A stretch of 64,000 nucleotides of DNA, taken from the NCBI GenBank assembly GCA_024234975.1, contig JACKNH010000009.1, positions 120,660-184,659 on the forward strand. The letters run 5' to 3'. The translations under genes were made by a program, and so were the position numbers. Source of the DNA: Gammaproteobacteria bacterium. Lineage in GTDB: Bacteria > Pseudomonadota > Gammaproteobacteria > Ga0077536. The notes beneath the pieces were generated by a model, which ran no database searches, had not been told where the DNA came from, and saw nothing but the letters and a program-made list of their open reading frames with translations. Positions 46,059 through 54,950 of this stretch are shown here, in pieces. Each line of letters starts with the position of its first letter. Position 1 is the first letter of the stretch.

Positions 46059-48179
46059 ATGGCCTCGATGTCCGGAAGTTACGATCTTCACCTGGTAGCG
46101 CTGTCCTACGTGATCGCCGTTTTATCCTCTTATGCGGGATTGGCGCTGGCGCGACGGGTTTTCAGCACCACTGGCGCTGCCGCGAGAGTCTGGCTGCTTG
46201 CCGGGGCGGTGGCCATGGGCCTTGGCATCTGGATAATGCATTTCGTCGGCATGATTGCTTACCATATGCCGGTCAGCCCGTCCTACGACGTGATGCTCAC
46301 CACGCTGTCGCTGGTCATCGGTATCGGCGCCGCCGCTCTCGCCATTCATACCGCGTCACGTACGCAAATCTCACAGTTGCGGTTCCTGGCCAGTGGCGTC
46401 GCCTTTGGTCTGGGCATCAGCGCCATGCACTACGTCGGCATGGCGGCGATGCAAGTCGACGCCGTTGTCACATATGACATGGCTACCGTCTCCGCATCGA
46501 TATTGATCGCTGTAGTCGCAGCTTCTGCCGCCATCTGGTTGGCTTTCGCCTTCGCCCACCGCGCCTTCCGCCACCGGCAACTGCTCAAGATCGTGGCGGC
46601 ACTGATCATGGGGCTCGCCATCTGCGGAATGCACTACACCGGCATGAATGCCGTCACTTACGAACTCCTGCCCAGCCAGATTATGACGAGCGGAGGCGTC
46701 GGGCACCATCTGCTGGCGCTGACATTGAGCGTTGCCACGCTTTTCATTCTGGGAATGACTTTGTTGATTGCGTTTTTCGATGTCCGGATTGCCCAGCAAC
46801 ACCAGACCAGGGAATCACTGACCAGACTGGTGGAAGAGAGAACCGCGGAACTGGAAGCGCAGGCGTCGTCATTGAAAGAAGCCAATCTTCGCTTGCAGGG
46901 AGTACTTGAGCAGCGCGAAAAGATGGAATCCGATCTCTATATGCTTGGTCAGATCATCGACCAGTCTTCCAGCGAAATTTTCGTGGTCGACGCCAAGCGG
47001 TCGAACCTGTTGTATGTCAACCAGGGCGTGTTGCGCAACACCGGTTTCACCCTGGACGAACTGCTTACGCTGTCTGCCAGCCATGTAAACCCGTTCGTCA
47101 CGCGGGCGGAGCTGGGCAAGATGCTTGATGATCTCGACAATGGACGTCGCAACGAAATCGTCATGGACTCCGCCCACCGCCGCAAGGATGGCACCACTTA
47201 CCCCGTCCAGATTCACATGCAGCGAATCAGCATCGGCGAACGGGAAATACTGGCGATTACTGCGCAGGATATCACCGAGCGTAAACGCCTCGAGCTGCAA
47301 CTTCTGCAATCAAGCAAACTCGAGTCCATTGGCCAGCTGGCGGCTGGCATCGCGCACGAAATCAACACGCCTTCGCAGTTCGTGGGCGACAATATCCGCT
47401 TCCTGCGCGACAGCTTCCGTGATCTGGGCGAGCTGTACGAAGTGCATACCAAACTGATCAACGCGATCGATTCCGGTTCGCCGACGGCTGAGCTTGTTCG
47501 CGAAGCCCAGGAAAAATCGGACGCCGCGGACGCGCCCTATCTGATGGAAGAGATTCCCGCAGCGCTGGAGCAGTCCCTGATCGGGATTTCGCGAATCACC
47601 AACATCGTTCGTGCCATGAAGGAATTCTCGCATCCCGGCACGGCCCAGCACGAGCTGCTCGATCTCAACAAAACGATTTCTTCCACTATTGTCGTCGCCA
47701 CCAACGAATGGAAATATTCGGCGGAGATGCAAACCGATCTCGATGCCAACCTGCCACCTATTCCGGGCTCTCAGCAGGATCTTGCCCAGGTGGTGCTGAA
47801 TCTCATCGTCAATGCCTCACACGCCATCGCCGATTCCCTTCAAGGCCGTGAAGAGGAGAAAGGAACTATCCGCATCTCAACGCGGGAGGATGGCGACATG
47901 GTGGAAATACGGGTGACCGATACCGGCGGCGGTATCCCGGCGGATATTCGTGACCGGATCTTCGATCCGTTCTTCACTACCAAGGAAGTCGGCCGCGGCA
48001 CCGGGCAAGGCCTTTCAATCGCCTACCGAACCATCGTTGAGCAACATCGAGGCACCATCGATGTTGAATCGGAAGTCGGCAGTGGTACGACTTTCATACT
48101 ACGCCTGCCGCAAAAGCCGGTCCGCGGTTCCACCGAGGAAAACGACGACAGCATGGACCCGGCTGAAAAGGCGGCATGA
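46059..48179 (+). CDS. MHYT-domain sensor histidine kinase
   Basis: A 706-residue membrane kinase. The N-terminal MHYT unit (residues 8-240) has seven predicted helices with three motifs MHFVGM (60), MHYVGM (123) and MHYTGM (191), proposed to bind copper and sense oxygen, CO or NO. A short coiled coil and a PAS domain (about 295-415; ILYVNQ-type core LLYVNQGVLRNTGF) follow. The kinase has the H box AAGIAHEINTPSQFVGDNIR and ATPase motifs VVLNLIVNASHAI, DTGGGIP and GTGQGLSIAY. No receiver is attached; the three receiver proteins at 48242-52720 are plausible partners. AGGA lies eight bases before ATG 46059. Confidence 0.93.
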   Translation: MASMSGSYDLHLVALSYVIAVLSSYAGLALARRVFSTTGAAARVWLLAGAVAMGLGIWIMHFVGMIAYHMPVSPSYDVMLTTLSLVIGIGAAALAIHTASRTQISQLRFLASGVAFGLGISAMHYVGMAAMQVDAVVTYDMATVSASILIAVVAASAAIWLAFAFAHRAFRHRQLLKIVAALIMGLAICGMHYTGMNAVTYELLPSQIMTSGGVGHHLLALTLSVATLFILGMTLLIAFFDVRIAQQHQTRESLTRLVEERTAELEAQASSLKEANLRLQGVLEQREKMESDLYMLGQIIDQSSSEIFVVDAKRSNLLYVNQGVLRNTGFTLDELLTLSASHVNPFVTRAELGKMLDDLDNGRRNEIVMDSAHRRKDGTTYPVQIHMQRISIGEREILAITAQDITERKRLELQLLQSSKLESIGQLAAGIAHEINTPSQFVGDNIRFLRDSFRDLGELYEVHTKLINAIDSGSPTAELVREAQEKSDAADAPYLMEEIPAALEQSLIGISRITNIVRAMKEFSHPGTAQHELLDLNKTISSTIVVATNEWKYSAEMQTDLDANLPPIPGSQQDLAQVVLNLIVNASHAIADSLQGREEEKGTIRISTREDGDMVEIRVTDTGGGIPADIRDRIFDPFFTTKEVGRGTGQGLSIAYRTIVEQHRGTIDVESEVGSGTTFILRLPQKPVRGSTEENDDSMDPAEKAA

Positions 48180-48241
48180 GCACATGCCGGCGGGCGTTAA
48201 CGCAAGTCACCCGGCAGAGCGGGCCTTGCTACGAGCGCCGA

Positions 48242-49441
48242 TCACGCGATTGATTCCACTTCCTCGAGTTCTGCGTCGGCACTGACAACGTAGATATACA
48301 GCTGTTGCGGCACGATGCCGCTTTCCGCCATCAACATCAGACGTTCACTGATGCTTCTGCTCACCGGTTGTCCCTTGCGGACCAGCAATGTGCCGTTACT
48401 GGTGTAGACGTCCTGCGCAATCACCATGTCGGTCGTGATGGCCGAGGTATTTATCTGGACAACATTGGAGCTTCGCAGCGTCTCGCTATGCCGCGTCAGC
48501 ACCCGCAGAATCGCCGGGTCGTAACGATGCGGAAACATCGTCATCCGTTGCACGGCTTCATTGACGTCGCCGCTGGCGCGTAACAGCGCATCGAAATCCA
48601 TCACAACGCGTAACGCACGCGCCATCAACGGAATCGACGTACCGCTGGGGACCCCGGCCTCGAAATGCGCAGGCGCAAAATCCGCCAGTTGCCAACGAGT
48701 GGCTTCCGCCAACTCGGCCAGACGCGGTATCTGTTCCACGATTCGCGCGCCAATCTCCGGATACTGCGCCATCAAGCGGCTTTCCGCCTCGCTGCTGGGG
48801 GTACCGGCCGCGGCGCGGTAGAACATGGCTTCGGTAATCAGTGTGGCGCCCAGTTGCGACAACGTGGGCAGCAGCGCGAGCTGCCACTCCGGAATTTCCC
48901 GCAGACGCGGGCTGATGGCAAACAAGTGGTGTTCGATGCTGCTGATACGACCGCACAATCTGGGGTTGGCCAGCGCCAGCGCCTCACCCATGGCATGGAC
49001 CGCGCCAGTGAGTGTCCGCTCCAGCAACTCGCGCTCGGAGCGATAGTGCTGGTATTGCTGATGGGCACTGAGTATGGCTTCCGCGAGCAGCTTCGGCTCA
49101 CAGGGCTTGTTCAGGAAACGGAAAACGTCGCCTTCGTTAATCGCATCCACTGCGGTCTGTTGATCGGCATTTCCGGTCAACATGATGCGGACAGTGTCAG
49201 GCGATATTCCACGTGCCTTCTGCAGCAGTTCCACGCCGTCCATGCCCGGCATGCGCATATCCGTGACGATTACCGAATACCGCGCACACTGGCGCAACCG
49301 CTCCAGGGCTTCCGCGCCGGAATTGCAGGTATCCATGGCGATGACCTTGCGCATGGCGCGCTGATAGCCGCGCAATACGTTCTCGTCATCATCTACGAAC
49401 AGTACCTTCAGATCACTGCCTGCCGTGGACACTTCCATCAT
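48242..49441 (-). CDS. Response regulator with degenerate HD-GYP domain
   Basis: A 399-residue protein. The receiver (1-125) is intact: Asp61 in VIVTDMRMPGMDG, Thr89 and Lys112 in LNKPC. The following region (about 150-345) has the helical layout of HD-GYP c-di-GMP phosphodiesterases (ELLERTLTGAVHAMGEALAL, YPEIGARIVEQIPRLAE, IPLMARALRVVMDFDALL), but the metal motif LLHDIGK is replaced by TLSQLGA and the HHExxDGxGYP loop by PAHFEAGVPSG. It is therefore unlikely to cleave c-di-GMP and may only bind it or a partner. The C-terminal 50 residues are unassigned. It starts inside the end of the HDOD gene, so the two are co-translated. Confidence 0.85.
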   Translation of the reverse strand: MMEVSTAGSDLKVLFVDDDENVLRGYQRAMRKVIAMDTCNSGAEALERLRQCARYSVIVTDMRMPGMDGVELLQKARGISPDTVRIMLTGNADQQTAVDAINEGDVFRFLNKPCEPKLLAEAILSAHQQYQHYRSERELLERTLTGAVHAMGEALALANPRLCGRISSIEHHLFAISPRLREIPEWQLALLPTLSQLGATLITEAMFYRAAAGTPSSEAESRLMAQYPEIGARIVEQIPRLAELAEATRWQLADFAPAHFEAGVPSGTSIPLMARALRVVMDFDALLRASGDVNEAVQRMTMFPHRYDPAILRVLTRHSETLRSSNVVQINTSAITTDMVIAQDVYTSNGTLLVRKGQPVSRSISERLMLMAESGIVPQQLYIYVVSADAELEEVESIA

Positions 49442-50613
49442 GCGAGCTCTGCTCTGGCCTGCTCGACTATGGATTGCAGCCCTTTGTCGGCAATATAGTC
49501 TTCATCGAGTTTCACACAGCGCCAGGGCGTATCCCCTGCAAGCATATGGGTCGCGATGTGTACCGCTGCCAGTGATTCACAATCAATACCGGCAGGCGCT
49601 GTGCCCGGCGCGTGGTGATACTCCACGGCAAAGGTGATGCTCTGCGGCAGGCCCCAGAGACTGAGCAGATAGGCGCCGGCCGTGGTATGGGCAATTGAAA
49701 AGTGATACTTCTCGACTTCACACACATCGGCGCCCGTCGCCGCGCAATCGGTCATGACGATGTCGTACAGGCAGGGACTGTGCATGGCGAGCAGCAACGC
49801 ACCCACTTCGTGTAACAGTCCCGCTCCGAATGCGGCGCGGCAGGCTTCTTCGCCGTATCCCGCCAGGCGCGCAATGTTCGATGACGCCTGCGCAACACGT
49901 TCGCTGTATTGCCAAAGCTCCTGCAAATCGATGCGGCCCGACGGCCGCGTCTCCATCTGTTCGAAAATATGAAACGCGATAATCAATTCGCGCAACATGC
50001 CCAGGCCAAGCATCGATGCGGCGGTATCGGCGCGGGTAATCGCAGTACGTGGCGAGAAATAGGCCGAGTTAACCAGCTTGAGCAGCTTGGCGGTCATCGC
50101 CGGGTCTTTTTCTATGATGGCCCCGATGCGATCGGCCGAGCAATCCGGCGCATCGATGGCGACTGTCAGTTCCTGGTAGATTGCAGGCAGGCTGGGAATC
50201 GATGTCAATTTGCCCAGCGATGCTTCGAATATGGAATTATCCAGGCGCTGGCGCAGGTTGATTGCGCTGCCAACCGCCTCCTTCAGTGCATCGATATCGC
50301 AGGGCTTGGCCAGGAAGCGGTGGGTGACATTACTGCACGAGAACGCTGTTTCCTTGTCGGCCTCACCGGAGAGCACGACACGCATGGTCGCGGGCCAGCG
50401 TTCGGCAACCGTCCGCAGCAGCTCCGCGCCATTCATTCCCGGCATACGAATATCGCTGACCACCACATCCGCCGGCGCCTTCTCGAGCAGCTCGATAGCG
50501 TCCCTTCCGCCGCATGCGAAGCGCATGTGCCAGGAGTTGCGCATTGGCCGCAGCGAGCGGCGCAACCCGTCCAGGATCATTTCCTCGTCGTCGACGAACA
50601 GAACTTCGATCAT
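49438..50613 (-). CDS. Response regulator with HDOD domain
   Basis: A 391-residue protein: receiver (1-120) with Asp54 in VVVSDIRMPGMNG and Lys105 region FLAKPCD, then an HDOD domain (about 135-330). HDOD landmarks are LTSIPSLPAIYQELTVAI, IIEKDPAMTAKLLKLVNSAY and AGLLHEVGALLLA. HDOD domains lack phosphodiesterase activity and act as signalling scaffolds, often in c-di-GMP networks. It overlaps the downstream degenerate HD-GYP gene by four bases (ATGA) and shares a strikingly similar receiver with it and with the EAL protein, suggesting one kinase serves all. Confidence 0.92.
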   Translation of the reverse strand: MIEVLFVDDEEMILDGLRRSLRPMRNSWHMRFACGGRDAIELLEKAPADVVVSDIRMPGMNGAELLRTVAERWPATMRVVLSGEADKETAFSCSNVTHRFLAKPCDIDALKEAVGSAINLRQRLDNSIFEASLGKLTSIPSLPAIYQELTVAIDAPDCSADRIGAIIEKDPAMTAKLLKLVNSAYFSPRTAITRADTAASMLGLGMLRELIIAFHIFEQMETRPSGRIDLQELWQYSERVAQASSNIARLAGYGEEACRAAFGAGLLHEVGALLLAMHSPCLYDIVMTDCAATGADVCEVEKYHFSIAHTTAGAYLLSLWGLPQSITFAVEYHHAPGTAPAGIDCESLAAVHIATHMLAGDTPWRCVKLDEDYIADKGLQSIVEQARAELA

Positions 50614-50935
50614 CCGTGACTACCGCCGTTTGAGGTACCGCAATCCGGTGGCTCGCTTTTGTCGTCACGACTGGCGTCATGATTCACTTACATGCCACTG
50701 GTGAACAGGTACAGATTGGTTCGGGATTAAGCTGACCGATGGTTTTATCGTCACCACCCGCCGCAGCCTTGAAAAAGGCGGTTGAACCACCTTAAACATC
50801 TGTCACATGCGTCGATATACCCTCAAGCCTCTTATGTTTTAGTCAGATAGCTGCATACGGCGCCAGTATCTGTCAGCGACATTACGCCGCGCGCCGAAAT
50901 CAAAGCGGAAGCCAATCGCTCCGAGGTGGTTCCAA
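50614..50935. promoter_or_regulatory. 322-base divergent region with imperfect palindrome
   Basis: Separates the divergent HDOD and GGDQF-EAL receiver genes. A 19-base near-palindrome AAGG-C-GGTT-G-AACC-A-CCTT lies at 50774-50792. No gene is seen. Confidence 0.45.
50774..50792. promoter_or_regulatory. Near-palindrome AAGGnGGTTnAACCnCCTT, possible operator
   Basis: All 16 non-central positions match their partners on the other strand. On the minus strand it can also form a stem AAGGTGG/CCGCCTT followed by TTT, so a terminator-like reading is possible, but no minus gene ends here. Position between two divergent genes favours an operator. Confidence 0.35.
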
Positions 50936-52720
50936 GTGTCAGACACAATCCGAATTCTCTGCGTTGATGACGAAGAAGCCGTTCTGGACGGTCTCCGGCG
51001 ATCGCTGAAGCGTACCGGGTTTGAGTGCATTGCAACCACCAGCCAGGAAGAGGCGCTGCGCATCGCCGGCGAAGTCGAAATCACGGTGGTGGTCACTGAC
51101 TACAAGATGCCGGGCATGAACGGCGCCGAATTCCTGGATCGCTTGCGCCGTATCGCCCCCAATGCCCGGCGGGTCCTGCTGTCGGGTGAGGCCGATGCTG
51201 AATCGATCATGCGCAGCGTCAATCAGGGCGCCATCCACAAGGTCCTGACCAAGCCGGTGGCGCGCGACGAACTGGTGCTCGCACTCGAGGAGATGGTCGA
51301 GATATACAGATTGCAGCAGGATAACTCCCGACTGTCGGATGAGCTGGCCCAATCCAACCAGGCATTGCGTGCAATCAACGAAGACCTGAGCCGTCAGGTA
51401 GATATCAAAGTCGACGAACTGTTCAATGCGCGGCGTCTGGACTCCCTGACTTTCCTGCCCAACCGTCAGGCCATTCTCGAATATCTCACCGCGCAGGCGG
51501 CGGGCGAAGCCGGCGATACCGCCTTGATGGTCGCCTGTCTGGGTATTCGCGGCCTCGGGCGCATCAATGAAACCTTCGGTCTGAAGGCCGGCGATGCAGT
51601 GCTAGCCGAAGTGGCGCGCCGGTTGCAGGCAAGCAAGCTGCATGACGAATTCGTCGGCCGACTCGGCGGTGACCAGTTCTGTGTGGTCAGCCGCCACTAC
51701 TCTGACCTCGGTTCCGCCAGGCGTCGCTTGCAGGCCATCATCGATTCGATTTCCGGTGAGTACAAAATCGAGGCGCATCCGGTATTGGTGACGGCGAACG
51801 CCGGCGTCAGCCTGGATACCACGCGGCCGTTGGACGGCGAACGCTTGCTGCACAATGCCGAGGTCGCACGTAACAGCGCCGGACCCGGCATCGGCATTCA
51901 TGATCCGGATGCCGGCCGCATCATTGCCGAAGGATTGAAGCTCGAATTCGACCTCCGCCATGCCCTGGATCGCGATCAATTCGAATTGCACTACCAGCCA
52001 CGCGTGGATGCGGCCAGCGGCCGTGTACTGGCCGTCGAAGGTCTGCTGCGTTGGCACCGTGAGCCGGGCAAAATGGTTTCACCGGGCCTGTTCGTCCCCT
52101 TGCTCGAGCAGACCGGACTCATTGTCCCTGTCGGTGAGTGGGTAATCGCCGAGGGCTTGCGCGCACTGGAACGGTTTCACGCGGCCGGCCATCACCGCAT
52201 GGGCGTCTCGGTCAACGTTTCGCGGGCGCAGCTCAACGACGCCTCGGTGGTTGCACAGCTGAAACATTGGCTGACCACATCACCCAACCGCCACCTCGCC
52301 CGTTACTTCGAAATCGAAGTCACGGAATCCGCCCTCGCACAGGACGAGGCTTTATGCCGCACAGTGCTGAGGGAAATCGAAGACCTAGGCTTTGGTATCG
52401 CGCTGGATGACTTCGGTACCGGTTACTCCGCGTTATCAACGCTGATGCAATACCCGATTGATACGCTGAAGATTGATCGCTCGTTCGTCATCAACCTGGG
52501 AACTTCGGACACCGCGGGCGCGGTGGTGCGTGCGATCATATCGCTGGGTCGTAGTCTGGGTATGCGGCTGGTGGCGGAAGGCGTCGAAACCGAAGCCCAG
52601 TCACACCTGCTCAACGACCTGGGTTGCGATCAGCTGCAGGGCTTCTACTTCAGCAAGCCGATTCCTGAATCCCAATTGATGACGGTATTGAGCGCCAGCG
52701 CAGCGACCTCAATCGCCTGA
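50936..52720 (+). CDS. Response regulator-GGDQF-EAL protein (probable c-di-GMP phosphodiesterase)
   Basis: A 594-residue protein starting at GTG 50936 (GAGG nine bases upstream). Receiver 1-125 with Asp55 (VVVTDYKMPGMNG) and Lys106 (LTKPV). A coiled coil (about 125-165) leads to a GGDEF domain whose signature is GGDQF (244-248), so it probably does not make c-di-GMP. The EAL domain (about 335-585) has EGL in place of EAL (368-370) but keeps the catalytic set: Asn427 (NVSR), Glu461 (EVTES), Asp491-Asp492 (LDDFGTGYS), Lys512 (LKIDRS), Glu548 (VAEGVE) and the Gln of LQGFYF. It is likely an active phosphodiesterase controlled by phosphorylation. Confidence 0.93.
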   Translation: MSDTIRILCVDDEEAVLDGLRRSLKRTGFECIATTSQEEALRIAGEVEITVVVTDYKMPGMNGAEFLDRLRRIAPNARRVLLSGEADAESIMRSVNQGAIHKVLTKPVARDELVLALEEMVEIYRLQQDNSRLSDELAQSNQALRAINEDLSRQVDIKVDELFNARRLDSLTFLPNRQAILEYLTAQAAGEAGDTALMVACLGIRGLGRINETFGLKAGDAVLAEVARRLQASKLHDEFVGRLGGDQFCVVSRHYSDLGSARRRLQAIIDSISGEYKIEAHPVLVTANAGVSLDTTRPLDGERLLHNAEVARNSAGPGIGIHDPDAGRIIAEGLKLEFDLRHALDRDQFELHYQPRVDAASGRVLAVEGLLRWHREPGKMVSPGLFVPLLEQTGLIVPVGEWVIAEGLRALERFHAAGHHRMGVSVNVSRAQLNDASVVAQLKHWLTTSPNRHLARYFEIEVTESALAQDEALCRTVLREIEDLGFGIALDDFGTGYSALSTLMQYPIDTLKIDRSFVINLGTSDTAGAVVRAIISLGRSLGMRLVAEGVETEAQSHLLNDLGCDQLQGFYFSKPIPESQLMTVLSASAATSIA

Positions 52721-52734
52721 CAGCCATTTCCATC

Positions 52735-52752
52735 TGGCCCGCTACCGGGCCA
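52735..52752 (+). terminator. Hairpin after the EAL gene
   Basis: TGGCCCG and CGGGCCA pair perfectly over 7 bp around CTAC, 14 bases after the stop codon. No T-run, so moderate support. Confidence 0.5.
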
Positions 52753-52855
52753 CTTGCTTGACACATCAAGCAGTCGCGGTTGCCCGCGCCCGGCGCCTTT
52801 GGGCGCTGTGGTACCATCCCGCCACCCAAATGCTCCAAGCCTGGTGGAGTTCCGC

Positions 52856-54685
52856 ATGAAATATCTTTGCCTGCCTGTCGTCACGTTGATCGCCCTGCTT
52901 TCCACTGCCGCCGTCCGCAGCGCCGACAGCGTGGATGGCGCGAAGGTATTTGCCGACACCTGCGCCAGCTGCCACGTGCAATTGCAGGATGAGAAGATTC
53001 CCCGCCTTGATGCCTTGCGGCAGATGAACGCGAATGCCGTACTGCGAACACTGACCGAAGGTGCAATGCGGTTGCAGGGTGACCTGCTGACCGCGCAGCA
53101 ACGGGTCGCGGTCGCGGAATTCGTCAGCGCCGACAAGGTTGTGGAACAGCCGCTGGCCTTCGAACGCGGTATGTGCGAATCGTTGCCGGCGGTGCGATCC
53201 TTCCGCGCGGTTGAAGTCTGGTCCGGCTGGGGTCGCGATCCGGCGAACACGCGCTTTGCCACCGACGGGGGCATCAGCCGCGACAACCTCTCCCGCCTCA
53301 AACTGAAATGGGCTTTCGGTATTCCTGGCGTTGTTTCTGCGCGTTCGCAACCAGCGGTCTATGGTGACCGCCTGTTTGTCGGCAGCGTCGAGGGGATGAT
53401 CTTTGCCTTGAACGCGAATACCGGCTGCAGCTACTGGTCGTTCAAAACCGAAGGCGGCGTACGCTCAGCGCTCAGTGTCGCTGAAATCCAGACCTCCGCA
53501 GGCGTGGTCACAGCCGTGTTTGCCAGCGACCTGCGTGCCTACGCGTATGCCATCAACGCCGAGACCGGCGCATTGCTCTGGAAGGTCAAGGTCGATACCC
53601 ACCAGGCTGCAATGGGCACGGCGGCACCCAAGTATCACGATGGCAGGCTGTATGTCCCGCTCGCCGGTTTGTCAGAAGAAGGCCTGGCTGGCGGCGTCAG
53701 CGATTATCAATGTTGCAGCTTCCGCGGCTCGGTCACCGCGCTGAATGCCGCGACCGGAGAGCAAATCTGGCAGACCTTCACGCTGCCGCCGTCAGCCTAT
53801 GTACGCACGTTTTCCGACGGCAAAACCCTCAATGGCCCGGCGGGCGTTGCCGTCTGGAATACGCCGACGGTAGATACCCGGCGTGGATTGTTGTACTTCG
53901 CGACCGGTAATCAGTATGTCGAACCACCGATGCCAACCGCCAATGCCGTGGTAGCGGTGGATATCGATACCGGTGTGGTGCGCTGGTCCACGCAGACACT
54001 GGCTCAAGACATCTGGAGCGGTGGTTGCAGCCCGGACTTCGGTGGTGATCCCAAGAGTGAACGCTGCTGGGATCCTGTCGGTCCTGATCTGGATTTTTCC
54101 GCCTCGCCCGTATTGGTCACGCGCGCCGATGGCAAGGACGTAATCATCGCGACGCAGAAGTCCGGCCTCGGCTATGCCTTCGATCCCGACGACAACGGCA
54201 AAATGCTGTGGCAATACCGTTGGGGTGTTGGCGCGGCTCCGGGCGGCGTTTACGGAACCGCGTCGGATGGCAGGTACGCCTACTTTGCAGTGGCCGACCA
54301 ACGCACGCCGCATCCCGGCGGCTTGCACGCGGTCGACATCACCACTGGCAGGCGCGCGTGGTTCACGCCGCCTGCCGAGCTGCTTTGCAAGGCCGGGCCG
54401 GGCTGCGGACCCGCCATGTCGGCGGCGGTCACCGTCATCCCCGGCGCAGTGCTTGCAGGCTCGATGGACGGTGGCCTGCGCGCGTATGACGCCGACTCCG
54501 GCGCGGTTCTCTGGACCTACGACACCAATCGATCATTTGACACCGTCAATGGAGTCCGCGCCAACGGTGGTTCCCTGGACGGCGCCGGTCCGGTCATTGT
54601 CAACGGCATGATGTACATCACTGCCAGCAATGGCGGCCCGTTCGGCACACCCGGCAATGCATTGCTGGCGTTCTCTTTGGAATAA
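52856..54685 (+). CDS. Cytochrome c-PQQ dehydrogenase (polyvinyl-alcohol-dehydrogenase type)
   Basis: A 609-residue exported protein. A signal peptide (1-23, ending VRSA) precedes a cytochrome c domain with CASCH at 36-40. The rest is a PQQ-type beta-propeller: RDPANTRFATDGGISRDNLS, LKLKWAFGIPGVVSARSQPA, NTGCSYWSFKTEGGVRSAL and several WxxP-like strands. An N-terminal haem domain joined to a PQQ propeller is seen in polyvinyl alcohol dehydrogenase-type and related quinohaemoproteins. Start at 52856 follows GGTGGAG. The substrate cannot be assigned. The stop is followed by palindromic element copy 2. Confidence 0.87.
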   Translation: MKYLCLPVVTLIALLSTAAVRSADSVDGAKVFADTCASCHVQLQDEKIPRLDALRQMNANAVLRTLTEGAMRLQGDLLTAQQRVAVAEFVSADKVVEQPLAFERGMCESLPAVRSFRAVEVWSGWGRDPANTRFATDGGISRDNLSRLKLKWAFGIPGVVSARSQPAVYGDRLFVGSVEGMIFALNANTGCSYWSFKTEGGVRSALSVAEIQTSAGVVTAVFASDLRAYAYAINAETGALLWKVKVDTHQAAMGTAAPKYHDGRLYVPLAGLSEEGLAGGVSDYQCCSFRGSVTALNAATGEQIWQTFTLPPSAYVRTFSDGKTLNGPAGVAVWNTPTVDTRRGLLYFATGNQYVEPPMPTANAVVAVDIDTGVVRWSTQTLAQDIWSGGCSPDFGGDPKSERCWDPVGPDLDFSASPVLVTRADGKDVIIATQKSGLGYAFDPDDNGKMLWQYRWGVGAAPGGVYGTASDGRYAYFAVADQRTPHPGGLHAVDITTGRRAWFTPPAELLCKAGPGCGPAMSAAVTVIPGAVLAGSMDGGLRAYDADSGAVLWTYDTNRSFDTVNGVRANGGSLDGAGPVIVNGMMYITASNGGPFGTPGNALLAFSLE

Positions 54686-54702
54686 GGTCGAAGATAAATT
54701 TT

Positions 54703-54928
54703 CCGTCATCCCGGGCACCGCACAGATCCTCCTTTTCCGTCATCCCGGACACCGCGCAGCGGTGAGCCGGGATCCATAGGGCCTCTCTACAAAGCCGCAT
54801 GGATTCCGGCTCGCGCCCCCTTCGCGGGCACGTCCGGAAAGACCGAGCAGTAAGTCGAAGCTGTGCGGATTTCCCCGGCGTTGGGTGAGGGGCCGAAAAA
54901 AAGCGGGGCTGTGGTGTCCGGGATGACG
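54703..54928. repeat. Palindromic intergenic element, copy 2
   Basis: Core 54737-54845 matches copy 1 at 33335-33442 almost base for base, including the nested inner pair and the flanking tail GCGGATTTCCCCGGCGTT. A partial left end precedes it at 54703 and an extra right end GTGTCCGGGATGACG follows at 54914-54928. The composite structure (partial left end, full element, tail) is the same in both copies, so the whole unit has been copied. Confidence 0.87.
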
Positions 54929-54950
54929 TACGAGATATATTTGGCGCCCG

